NCBI GenBank assembly: GCA_963765585.1
Contig: CAVXXB010000008.1
Coordinates: 310,001 to 374,000 of the forward strand
Direction of reading: 5' to 3'
DNA: 64,000 bases
Source of the DNA: CAVXXB01 sp963765585
GTDB taxonomy: Bacteria > Calditrichota > Calditrichia > JAJRVZ01
In this document: piece by piece, positions 31,280 through 40,741 of the stretch
Layout of the letters: every line of letters starts with the position of its first letter
Position numbering within the stretch: the stretch's first letter is position 1
The notes under the pieces: generated by a model
Told to the model about the DNA's origin: nothing
Database searches by the model: none
The model's input: only the letters and a program-made list of their open reading frames with translations
Made by a program: the position numbers and the translations under genes

Positions 31280-32632
31280 TTATTTATCATCAGATTTGAT
31301 CACCAGGGAATTCAGATACTCTTCCAAATATGTATAACCGGTGCCACTATAACCCTTACTATCTTTTGGGTTATCAGGATTCAGTCCAGTTGAAATTTCC
31401 CATTGATCGGGCATACCATCCATATCCCTGTCCGCGAGTGGTTTGGTTGATCTGAGTTCCGGCCAGGATCCCACCTGTTTCTGTGAATCGATAATTCCAC
31501 GTCCATCTTTACCAAAGCTCGCTTTGCCCGATCTTACTTCAGAAACAATTCTGGTATCCACCGTATCTCGAACAGGAATTACAACGCCGGCATTGCTTAA
31601 TACGAGTTCGAATGCTTCTTCCGCTTTAATAGTGTACACATCTTCCACTGCAAAAACGCTATCCGCACGAATTTCGTCAACATAATCACCCTGTACGCCA
31701 CCGGCCCAGTTATCTGCGATGATTTTAGGATGGTCAAAAACATAATTTTGCGAAATAAACCATCTTCCGTTCTCATCCCAGGGTTCGACAATACGATCTT
31801 TTCTTTTTGATGCCGGACCGGATTTATAATAGTTGGCGACCAGGTTGTGTCTTCCCGCTTCCCCGCCGTAGCTGCTATTCATTCCCCAGTTATATATCAC
31901 ATTATTTCTGAAATCTACCAGTTCCCTTTCGGGTTGTTTATGATAGCGACTACCCATAAACCGTGGATTGCGCGATGAGTTGTGGGCTATCAGATTATGA
32001 TGAAAAGACGCACCCATTCCGCCCCATATTCCACCATAGCCATGCTTACCCTTATGATGATAAGAGTCATTGAGACTCTCACTTACAATGCACCACTGCA
32101 CGGTGGTATTTACATTATCGTAAAAACTGGCTACTTCATCGATTCCCCAGCTGAAGGAACAATGGTCAACAATCAAATTTTCACAATGGGTAGCGCTGAT
32201 TGCATCTTCGGATAACTCATACCGGTCACCAAGGCGTGACCGGATAAACCTTAAAATTACGTTGTCAGCTTTAATGATCACAGGATAATCGCAAATACAG
32301 ATACCATCACCGGGAGCTGTTTGTCCGGCAATTGTCAGATTTCCTTCTTCAATATGCAAAGGAGATTGTAATCTGATATTTCCGGATATCTGAAAAATTA
32401 TTGTTCTACTACCTTCCGTTTCTATTGCCGAACGCAAGGAACCCAGTCCGTCATCATTCAGATTTGTGACAAATAATACCACGCCTCCGCGACCACCACT
32501 GGTGTATTTACCAAACCCTTCTGCACCCGGAAAAGCCAAAGTTTCACTTGCTCTCGTTTCTGTATAGAATAGAAGAGTCAACACGGTGATCAATACTATT
32601 TTTACAGTATGTATCAAATGATGCTTAAACAT
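31280..32632 (-). CDS. PL1 pectate lyase without sorting domain
   Basis: This 450-residue paralogue of the PL1 domain at 28143-31007 shares AFPGAEGFGKYTSGGRGG, IVDHCSFSWGIDEVASFY, GYGGIWGGMGASFHHNL and RNPRFMGSRYH. The signal peptide (ending TETRAS) follows an ATG with AGGA in front. The protein stops shortly after a Ca-motif-like segment (GMPDQWEISTGLNPDNP, then GYTYLEEYLNSL) and has no FN3, LamG or T9SS tail. The pair therefore looks like a surface-anchored and a periplasmic version of the same lyase, cutting polymer outside and imported oligomers inside. That division of labour is inferred from the tails only. Confidence 0.92.
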   Translation of the reverse strand: MFKHHLIHTVKIVLITVLTLLFYTETRASETLAFPGAEGFGKYTSGGRGGVVLFVTNLNDDGLGSLRSAIETEGSRTIIFQISGNIRLQSPLHIEEGNLTIAGQTAPGDGICICDYPVIIKADNVILRFIRSRLGDRYELSEDAISATHCENLIVDHCSFSWGIDEVASFYDNVNTTVQWCIVSESLNDSYHHKGKHGYGGIWGGMGASFHHNLIAHNSSRNPRFMGSRYHKQPERELVDFRNNVIYNWGMNSSYGGEAGRHNLVANYYKSGPASKRKDRIVEPWDENGRWFISQNYVFDHPKIIADNWAGGVQGDYVDEIRADSVFAVEDVYTIKAEEAFELVLSNAGVVIPVRDTVDTRIVSEVRSGKASFGKDGRGIIDSQKQVGSWPELRSTKPLADRDMDGMPDQWEISTGLNPDNPKDSKGYSGTGYTYLEEYLNSLVIKSDDK

Positions 32633-32637
32633 GTTTA

Positions 32638-32985
32638 TCCTGTAACAACTTTAAATATAATATTTGAAAATTTGTAATACTGCCGAAATAAATAAAACAA
32701 AAGGCGAGAATAATAATTTATTCACCCTCGCCTTTCATGGTTATACAATTTAAATCAATACATTACTTATGGCCAATATCATATGAAACTCAAACATACT
32801 TTTCTTTACATTCATTTAATTCCATTTGTTATGTAAAGAGATTCCACCATTGTCTAATTTTAAATAGCCCGCTGATTACGCGGATCCGGCCGATTTTTAC
32901 AGATTTATATTTGAATACTTTTTTATCAGCGCTAATCCGCGTAATCCGTGTCATCCGCGTTCTATTTATTCAATGTGTCTCATAT
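32638..32985. repeat. Non-coding gap with inverted ATCCGCG words
   Basis: About 350 bp without a gene. GCTGATTACGCGGATC near 32871 faces CGCTAATCCGCGTAATCCG near 32932-32950, followed by GTCATCCGCG. The word is shared with 45421-45613 and 49764-49944. A GGCGAG...CTCGCC inverted pair (about 32702-32729) near the PL1 start could be a hairpin. Confidence 0.6.
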
Positions 32986-32990
32986 GATCC

Positions 32991-35900
32991 TTATTTTATC
33001 AGCATCATTTTCTTAACCTGAATGAAGGATTCGGTTTCGATTCTATAAAGATAAACACCGGTTGCAAATCCGGCCGCATTCCAATCAACCGTATATGTTC
33101 CTGCATTCAAATTCTCATTAACCAGAGTAGCCACTTTCTGCCCCAGAACATTGAAAACGTTCAGAGATACTTTTCCAGATTTTGTAATCTGAAAATCTAT
33201 CCGTGTTGTTGGATTAAAAGGATTAGGATAGTTTTGGCTCAATGTAAATGTAGTTGGCTTATTATCAGAAATATCGTGTTCAATTGCAGTAGCCATATCA
33301 AACCAATTAAGATCTCCAACTGGTCCGCCCTTGGTAGAACCGGTATAGGCATCCGATGACGTTGAATATGATCCATCAAATGTATCGCGGTAATATTCAA
33401 TCGCACGGCGGTCCATATCATCCGTTGTCCGGTCATATAAATCACTGGGGGTGTTTTTGGTTTTGTTACCACCCAACGGATCTTCATACCAACGCATTAA
33501 ATTATTCATCATATCCGGAATATCTGCAAGTTCAATATCTATCTTTGTAAAAGCAGTAGCCGAATCTGCCCCTAACTTGCCATTGATATGGTATGATAGC
33601 GGAGATGCCGGACCAAAACCAAAATCATCCAAAAAGGCCTGACCCGAATCGCTGATCGCAAAATAGTTATTGCTTACATCCCAGTTGGTTACATCATTAG
33701 GAGCGGAAAAAATCCAGGTAATCCGGTTGTTCCCATTTGGATAAGTTTCACCGGTATTGGCCCATTCGGCTGCACGCGTAGAATCTGAAGGATCTTCGCC
33801 CAGTCCGAAAGCATCAACAAATAGATTATTTGTTATTTGCATGGATGCGCCCACGTTACCCAATGACAACAGTCCGTGAAATCCCATACCATTAACAATG
33901 GTATTTTGATTGATACGTCCGGAGTGGATTAACCCAGTTCCGGCCAGTGGATCCCCGTAATTATAATGACGGATGACCCGGTCCTGATAATTTACAAATG
34001 TATTATTTTCAACTATTAATGAAACACATTCTTTTTCACGTAAATCGATACCTTTTCCGGCACCAAAATTTGATGTGGTTAATGATCCCAGGTTAGCAAA
34101 AATACAATTTGTAACACTTACCGTAACCGTATTCTTATTGGTACGCAGGATCTGGCCATTAATATTTGAAAAAATACAACCATCAAAAAAGAATGAGGAA
34201 CCGCTTACATCATTTCTGAACAAACCACCCTGAACATTATCCAGATTTTCCGGTTCAGGCTCATAATAACCTGATACGGCAATGTTGGTCAGTTCAAGGT
34301 CACCACCCTGTGTTCGAATAAAATATCCCGGGGGGCGTTCCGGATTAGTGCCTGTGCCGGTTTGCCACAGAAATATAACCGGCAATTCACCTGCACCTGA
34401 TGCGGCCCGCAAACGAAGTGTTTCTCCGGCATAGCTCATATTTAAAGTAGCATTCACAAGATAATACTGATCCCTTTGCAATTCGTATACACGATTTGGC
34501 AATAAGCCGCCGGTTGCGGCGGTATCCGCCAGAATCTGCGCGTTTACAAATGTGTTGGCGTTGCCGTCATATGGCAGCAATTGAACAACATCCTGCGCAT
34601 TATTCGGATCTTCCCATTCCGCTTTTTTATCCGGGAACCAGTTAAGATCACCAACCGGATAGCCGTTTTCTGCGCCGGTATATGCCTCAGATCCAGTCGG
34701 ATAGGATGCATCAAATGTATCGCGGTAATATTCGATCGCACGGCGGTCCATATCATCCGTTGTCCGGTCATATAGATCACTGGGGGTATTTTTAGTTTTG
34801 TTACCACCCAATGGATCTTCATACCAGCGCATTAAATTATTCATCATATCTGGTATATCTTCAAGTTCAATATCTATCTTTGTAAAAGCAGTAGCTGAAT
34901 CTGCACCCTAACTTGCCATTGATATGGTATGATAGTGGAGATGCGGGACCAAAACCAAAATCATCCAAAAATGCCTGACCCGAATCGCTGATCGCAAAAT
35001 AGTTATTGCTTACATCCCAATTGGTTACATCATTAGGAGCGGAAAAAATCCAGGTAATCCGGTTGTTGCCATTTGGATAAATTTCACCGGTATTGGCCCA
35101 CTCGGCTGCACGGGTGGAATCGGAAGGATCTTCTCCCAGTCCGAACGCATCAACAAACAGGTTATTTGTAATTTGCATTGACGCGCCCACATTACCCAAT
35201 GACAACAGACCATGAAAGCCCATTCCATTAATCATGGTATTGTGGTTAATTCGTCCGGAGTGTATTAATCCTGTTCCGGCCAGTGGATCCCCGTAATTAT
35301 AATGACGAATGACCCGGTCCTGGTAATTTACAAATGTATTGTTTTCAACTATTAATGAAACGCATTCTTTTTCACGCAGGTCGATACCTTTTCCGGCACC
35401 AAAATTTGATGTGGTTAAAGAACCCAGGTTGGCGAAAATACAATTTGTTACACTTACCGTAACCGTATTCTGATTGGTACGCAGGATCTGACCATTAATA
35501 TTGGAGAAAATACAGCCGTCAAAATAAAATGATGAACCGCTTACATCATTTCTAAACAAACCACCCTGAACATTATCCAGATTTTCCGGTTCAGGCTCGT
35601 AATAACCTGATACGGCAATGTTGGTCAGTTCAAGGTCACCACCCTGTGTTCGAATAAAATATCCCGGGGGGCGTTCCGGATTAGTGCCTGTGCCGGTTTG
35701 CCACAGAAATATAACCGGCAATTCACCTGCACCTGATGCGGCCCGCAAACGAAGTGTTTCTCCGGCATTAGCTCATATTTAAAGTAGCATTCACAAGATA
35801 ATACTGATCCCTTTGCAATTCGTATACACGATTTGGCAATAAGCCGCCGGTTGCGGCGGTATCCGCCAGAATCTGCGCGTTTACAAATGTGTTGGCGTTG

Positions 35901-35998
35901 CCGTCATAGGGCAGCAATTGAACAACATCCTGCGCGAAAATAAAAGCCGGCATGATGAGTACCAACATTAAAATTATTTTAATTTTACCATCTTGCAT
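32991..35998 (-). CDS. Internally duplicated beta-helix protein, T9SS-sorted, two frameshifts
   Basis: GAGGAG precedes the ATG at 35998; the signal peptide ends AFIFAQ. With two surplus bases removed (about 35770 and 34905) the protein is about 1001 residues. It has two nearly identical copies of about 445 residues, each beginning DVVQLLPYDGNANTF, and a right-handed beta-helix with runs such as TVSVTNCIFANLGSL and SLIVENNTFVNY. Each copy ends in a conserved stretch (MMNNLMRWYEDPLGGN, then PVGDLNWF), and the C-terminus is the sorting domain NYPNPFNPTTRIDF. DNA of the two copies is almost identical over hundreds of bases. Its place after a TonB receptor and next to PL1 genes suggests pectin binding or cleavage; no catalytic set is recognised. 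Confidence 0.72.
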
Positions 35999-36114
35999 AT
36001 TACTCTCCTCATGTTAATTAACGGAATATTTTACTGTAATTTATTTATCTACAAATAGTTGTATTCACCTCCTTTGCTTTTTATTGGTTAATATTTTAAT
36101 TTATTTAGTTTATA

Positions 36115-39093
36115 TTATAATTCTCCAATGATGCCAAAGCCTAAGGTTGTTCCATATTTCTCACTTCGATTGAATCTTCTGATGTCATTATCACCATCAT
36201 AATTAAAATCACCTTCTTCAATATTGGTTAGGTTGTTTAAATTAAGAAACAATGAAATATTTTCTGTAATCCGTTGTTTTAGAGCAATATCTATGCGGGT
36301 AAAGGCTTTATTTATGGTGTAACTCTGTCTTGTTGCACGCAAAGCATCATTATACTCATCCCGATAAAAAACAGAAACTCTACCTGAAAAACCACCGATA
36401 TCATAGCCTAAAGCAATATTTCCAAAAAATTCAGGCTGTCCCTCCAGTTTAGTTTTTCGTTCATCCAATGTATTAAAATATTTCCAGGTTGGCGGGATTG
36501 GTCCCGGAGGATCATAAAAGGTAGAATCAATTTTAGCCCCAAAAACATAAGTTTCAGAACGTACAATAGAGAAATTATACGTTAGTACAATGTTTTTTAA
36601 TAATCCCGGAAGAAAATTAAAATTGATTTGATGTTCAAATTCCAGCCCCCAAACTTTGGTTGGCTTATCAGAATTATAAGGAAGTGTCAGCTGATAAGCA
36701 GTATTACCCATTTTACTTTCCCAATTAATACCAAATTCTTGAAGTACTGAATCCCCGGTAGCACCATAGTTATTTAGCATATGGTACATATCATCAATCT
36801 CTTTATAAAATGCCGATACTGAAATTAAACCTATATCACTGTTAAAGGCAGATGTATTAAATTCAAAATTCCAGGCCTGGGCGGTCTTTAAACTAATGTT
36901 ACCAACCTGCACCACAAAAGGGGATCCCAGTACCGCCCCTCTTCCGGCTACATATCTGTCGATGCGCATATTAAAATCCGGCCTGGCTAAGGCTTTGTAA
37001 GCGGCCAAACGAATTTTTAAATAATCCGTCGGGGAATAGGCTAAGTGGAAATTTGGCAGATACACCGTTTGCTGGGCGGAAGAAGTCGTATCAAACAATA
37101 CGTTTTCCGGTATGGGAAATCCACCAACAGTACCTTTCATATAATATGCACTATAATCGTTATATTCATGCTCGCTGCGTAACCCCGCAATAAAGGTTAC
37201 CTGCTGGCCAATTTTAAATGTGTTCATGAGATAGAACGCACTAATATTTTCCGAAATATGATAGTCGTTCACACGGTAGAGCGGATTATCCCATATTTCC
37301 GTTAAATTGCCGGTGGGATCAATACCGTTTTTATTCAGTTCTTGCCATTGTTTTAATCTTTCTTTATCCATAAATGGCGTTAAATTAAACACATCATAAA
37401 CTTCCCTTGCTTTAGCATCCGGGAAAAATTGGTCAAGTGGTATAAATCCACCACCTCGATTGTACCAATCCTCAAAATAACTTCCTGAAAAATTTTTCGG
37501 CCGAACAGTTCCATCTGGTGCCAACTCATCCGCTTTCCACCTGCCATCAAGATAATAGGGAGAGAAATCTTCACCGGTATCATTGGTGCGGTCCTTTACA
37601 GAGTATCTGGCACCTGCTTTAATTTCCCATGAAATATTGCTGGTGATGTTATAGTCTCGTGAAATATTTAAAAAAGCAGAACGCTCCTTTTCATAATTGT
37701 CCTGTTCCCGAAAATAACCCCAGGCTTGATAAGCCTGGGTAAAATCATTTGTTGCAAGAGGAACTAATTTTTCTGGTACTTCTTTATAGTCAAAGAATTT
37801 TACGGTACCATTCATACCACTACTTTCATTAAAAATCATTTGATAATCAAAGGGAAAATCAGATTTTGACTCAGCAAATGAAAGCCCCCAATTTAGATCA
37901 AAAGCATATAAACGATTATCCCCGTTTATCGAACTATTAAATGTTTTGATGTTCTGCTCTCGTTGACGGTAATCATAGGTAGTAGCTTCACCAGTAAGAG
38001 GATAATCTCTGAAATGTGTCAAATAATCTCTTTTTGTAGCCCCATATACATTATTAATCCTGATCGATCCTTCATCGGGTGTAAGTAAATCAATTAACAC
38101 ACCAAACCCATTCCGCGTACGAATTTCATCCGTAAATACAACATCAAAATTATCAATTACATAGTTATTTATCGGACGATCATATCTATCAGTAACATCA
38201 ATACTTTCATTGCTTCTGATTTTCTTTTCTAAATTTCCCATTAACTGAACACCCAGCATATCATTAAAAAACCGCTCACCATAGCGAACAAAAATGGTAT
38301 ATTGATCGGCAGATTCCATTAATTTATTGTAATTACCCTCCAGTCTGGCTTTTACATTCCTAACCTCTGGTGCTTTTTTGGTAACAAGATTGATACTTCC
38401 TGACAACGCATCACCTGGCATATCCGGAGTTACTGCTTTATAAAGTTCTATCCCTGATAATGAGTTCTGAGAGAGCGTGCTTAAATCTACTGCCCGGCCT
38501 GTTTCATCTGTGGCAGGTACACGAACACCATCAACGGTTATAGTGGAAAACTTAGCCTGCATACCCCGTATTAGTACCTTATTGGCTTCTCCACCGGTAC
38601 GTGTAACTGAAACCCCCGGCAACCGGCCGATGGCTTCAGCTGCATTGGCGTCCGGCAATTCCTGAATTTTCTCCTCTGAAATGACATTTATAATCGTGTT
38701 TGACCTTATCTGCTGGTTAATTGCGGCTGCCTGACCTAATGCCTGGGCGGTGATCTCTATAGTTTCACCCTCAATGATGTCAGGAATCAGTTGAATACTG
38801 ATTCGCGCTGTTTCATCATCGGTAACTAATATTTTTATCTTGTTCGAGCGATACCCGATATATGAAGCTTCAATCGTTTGCATTCCGGCTGGTATTTCCG
38901 TTATCCTGAAAATACCATCAAGATCTGTAGCAGAACCAAGAGATGTTCCGGGAATATATACATTGGCACCGGGAAGTGCTTTTGTCGTTAGCGAATCAAT
39001 AACTTCTCCGACAATGATGCCCTGTGCTGAGAGAATGTTTAAAGTTGAACTAAAAAATAAAAATACTATAATATTGATAAGAACTTTCTTCAT
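36115..39093 (-). CDS. TonB-dependent receptor of the pectin locus
   Basis: Complete receptor of 992 residues. Signal peptide about 1-23 (ending LSAQG); regulatory-like domain about 25-110 (VGEVIDSLTTKALPGANVYI, EASYIGYRSNKI). The plug domain about 125-240 contains ANAAEAIGRLPGVSVTRTGG and SGSINLVTKKAP, and the barrel ends GFGIIGEL. It is more divergent from the other two receptors than they are from each other, in the style of TonB_dep_Rec proteins with long plugs. The duplicated beta-helix gene follows 116 bp downstream. A motif 105 bp upstream is shared with the divergent GH105/regulator promoter region, so this receptor likely imports oligogalacturonides under that regulator. Confidence 0.92.
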   Translation of the reverse strand: MKKVLINIIVFLFFSSTLNILSAQGIIVGEVIDSLTTKALPGANVYIPGTSLGSATDLDGIFRITEIPAGMQTIEASYIGYRSNKIKILVTDDETARISIQLIPDIIEGETIEITAQALGQAAAINQQIRSNTIINVISEEKIQELPDANAAEAIGRLPGVSVTRTGGEANKVLIRGMQAKFSTITVDGVRVPATDETGRAVDLSTLSQNSLSGIELYKAVTPDMPGDALSGSINLVTKKAPEVRNVKARLEGNYNKLMESADQYTIFVRYGERFFNDMLGVQLMGNLEKKIRSNESIDVTDRYDRPINNYVIDNFDVVFTDEIRTRNGFGVLIDLLTPDEGSIRINNVYGATKRDYLTHFRDYPLTGEATTYDYRQREQNIKTFNSSINGDNRLYAFDLNWGLSFAESKSDFPFDYQMIFNESSGMNGTVKFFDYKEVPEKLVPLATNDFTQAYQAWGYFREQDNYEKERSAFLNISRDYNITSNISWEIKAGARYSVKDRTNDTGEDFSPYYLDGRWKADELAPDGTVRPKNFSGSYFEDWYNRGGGFIPLDQFFPDAKAREVYDVFNLTPFMDKERLKQWQELNKNGIDPTGNLTEIWDNPLYRVNDYHISENISAFYLMNTFKIGQQVTFIAGLRSEHEYNDYSAYYMKGTVGGFPIPENVLFDTTSSAQQTVYLPNFHLAYSPTDYLKIRLAAYKALARPDFNMRIDRYVAGRGAVLGSPFVVQVGNISLKTAQAWNFEFNTSAFNSDIGLISVSAFYKEIDDMYHMLNNYGATGDSVLQEFGINWESKMGNTAYQLTLPYNSDKPTKVWGLEFEHQINFNFLPGLLKNIVLTYNFSIVRSETYVFGAKIDSTFYDPPGPIPPTWKYFNTLDERKTKLEGQPEFFGNIALGYDIGGFSGRVSVFYRDEYNDALRATRQSYTINKAFTRIDIALKQRITENISLFLNLNNLTNIEEGDFNYDGDNDIRRFNRSEKYGTTLGFGIIGEL

Positions 39094-39197
39094 GGTGGAA
39101 TTTTCCTTATCAGTAAATTAAAAATTTGAGGAAAGGTTATATTTCGAATTACATGGTTAAAAGAATACCCCTCAAATAGTGCATTGTAAAGTCAATT

Positions 39198-39221
39198 ACT
39201 GTTAAAAACTGTCAAATGCAC
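39198..39221. promoter_or_regulatory. Operator-like motif upstream of the pectin TonB receptor
   Basis: ACTGTTAAAAAC, one variable base, GTCAAAT, one variable base, CAC. The same string, differing at only two positions, occurs at 40665-40688 between GH105 and the plus-strand regulator. Confidence 0.5.
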
Positions 39222-39304
39222 AAAATTAACATTTTTAAAACAGGTGTCTGACATTCAGCAACATCAACATGACCTATCGTATCCATACCATCCGGATATC
39301 TGAA

Positions 39305-40558
39305 TTATTGCTTTTTCATAAGCAGGCTGGCCATAATGAACGGACCAATTCCCTTGAGATCATTTTCCACAACAGGCTCATTAATATAGTATTCATAAGA
39401 ACCATCGCGGAACGGATCGCCACCCAGCCCGGCCACACTGCACACATTCAGTAAATTGACTGAGCCATCCGAATCCACCCGGATAAGATGTTTTAAAATT
39501 CCTTCATAAGCTTTCCGGGCTGTGGGCAGGTAATCTGCCGTAACATATTTTTTTTGAGTTGCCTTGGCCAGAGCATAAACAAACATAGAAGACGCAGATG
39601 CTTCCAAATAATTTCCATCTCTTCCGGCCTGATCAACTACCTGATACCAGAGACCACTATCATCATCCTGATAGCGGATGATGGCCTGCAACAAATCACT
39701 GAGGATAAATTGTACTTGCTGACGTTTTGCGAAATTTTCCGGCAAATAATCTAATACATCTACCAGGGCCATTGCGTACCAGCCCATTGCCCGGCCCCAA
39801 AAATTTGGCGAACATCCTGTTTCGGGATTCGCCCAGGCCATTTGGTTGCTTTCATCCCATCCATGATACCTTAATCCTGTTTTGGGATCACGGGTATGAG
39901 AATCAATTAGTACAATTTGTTTAACCACGTCATCAAAACCTTCCGGTTCATTAAAGAGTTGAGAATACCTTGCGTAGAAAGGTGATCCCATATAGATACC
40001 ATCCAGCCACATCTGCCAGGGGTACCTTTTCTTGTGCCAGAAACCTCCCTCTTTGGTTCTGGGATGAGATGCCAGCTGCTTGCGAAGGATCATGGCCGCT
40101 TTTTTATATTTATCATTTTCTGTAATTTTATATAGTTCCAACAGCACTTTGCCCGAGTTAATTTTATCTATATTATAGTCTTCCATTTTATACATTTTTA
40201 TATTACCTGCTTCATCAACAAAACTATCAATAATTTTTTCAACATAATGCAGATATTTGTCTTCTTTTTCGACATGCCATAAATCCAATATTGATTTTAA
40301 AAACAGACCTGTTTGATAATTCCATTTTGCTTTGGGATCAGTGCCACCAATTTTCAGGGATTCCCCACGCCGTTTAATTTCGGAATCCGCCATGCGATTT
40401 GACCAATGTAATGAGTCCTGCGCCGAATCAGCATAAACCTTGTTATTATTCAAATCTGTTTGTTTATTTCCACAACTTGCGAAAGAGCACAGCCCAATAG
40501 CATATAATAAAATCGCAATTAACATGTGATGATAAAGCAAATTATTTAATTTGTTCAT
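39305..40558 (-). CDS. GH105 unsaturated glucuronyl/rhamnogalacturonyl hydrolase
   Basis: The start is the ATG of MNKLNNLL at 40558, which follows AGGAGA by a good spacing; longer in-frame starts lack one. The 417-residue protein has a hydrophobic leader ending SFASCGN, a possible lipobox. GH105 enzymes of the YteR/YesR type hydrate the unsaturated uronyl end of pectin oligomers and release 5-keto-4-deoxyuronate. The (alpha/alpha)6 barrel motifs include RYPWQMWLDGIYMGSPFYAR (catalytic-type Asp), FWGRAMGWYAMALVDVL and LEASASSMFVYALAKA. It is transcribed divergently from the membrane regulator, which points to local control. Products would go to KduI and KduD encoded downstream. Confidence 0.9.
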   Translation of the reverse strand: MNKLNNLLYHHMLIAILLYAIGLCSFASCGNKQTDLNNNKVYADSAQDSLHWSNRMADSEIKRRGESLKIGGTDPKAKWNYQTGLFLKSILDLWHVEKEDKYLHYVEKIIDSFVDEAGNIKMYKMEDYNIDKINSGKVLLELYKITENDKYKKAAMILRKQLASHPRTKEGGFWHKKRYPWQMWLDGIYMGSPFYARYSQLFNEPEGFDDVVKQIVLIDSHTRDPKTGLRYHGWDESNQMAWANPETGCSPNFWGRAMGWYAMALVDVLDYLPENFAKRQQVQFILSDLLQAIIRYQDDDSGLWYQVVDQAGRDGNYLEASASSMFVYALAKATQKKYVTADYLPTARKAYEGILKHLIRVDSDGSVNLLNVCSVAGLGGDPFRDGSYEYYINEPVVENDLKGIGPFIMASLLMKKQ

Positions 40559-40664
40559 ATCCGTCTCCTGGCATGAATTGTAAAATTGAATGTCTGAATG
40601 CACTGCAGAAAACACTGCAATGGTTTATTATGTACTCAAAAGTGAAGATCAAATAAAGTGAAAG

Positions 40665-40688
40665 ACTGTTAAAAACAGTCAAATTCAC
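40665..40688. promoter_or_regulatory. Operator-like palindrome in the divergent promoter region
   Basis: GACTGTT and AACAGTC form perfect 7-bp arms around AAA at 40664-40680, continuing as AAATTCAC. GTGAA at 40658-40662 pairs with the outer TTCAC. A near copy is upstream of the TonB receptor (39198-39221). TAATTTTG at about 40702 fits the TAnnTTTG -7 box known from Bacteroidota promoters, facing the plus-strand gene. Confidence 0.5.
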
Positions 40689-40741
40689 CATAAAAAAAAA
40701 ATAATTTTGTATTCAAAATAATTATCTTTAAAATATCGGTA

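Noticed and set aside
31051..31290. 79-codon minus-strand frame between the PL1 genes
   Set aside because: It overlaps the stop of the PL1 gene, has no ribosome-binding site or recognisable motif, and is AT-rich; it is likely chance.
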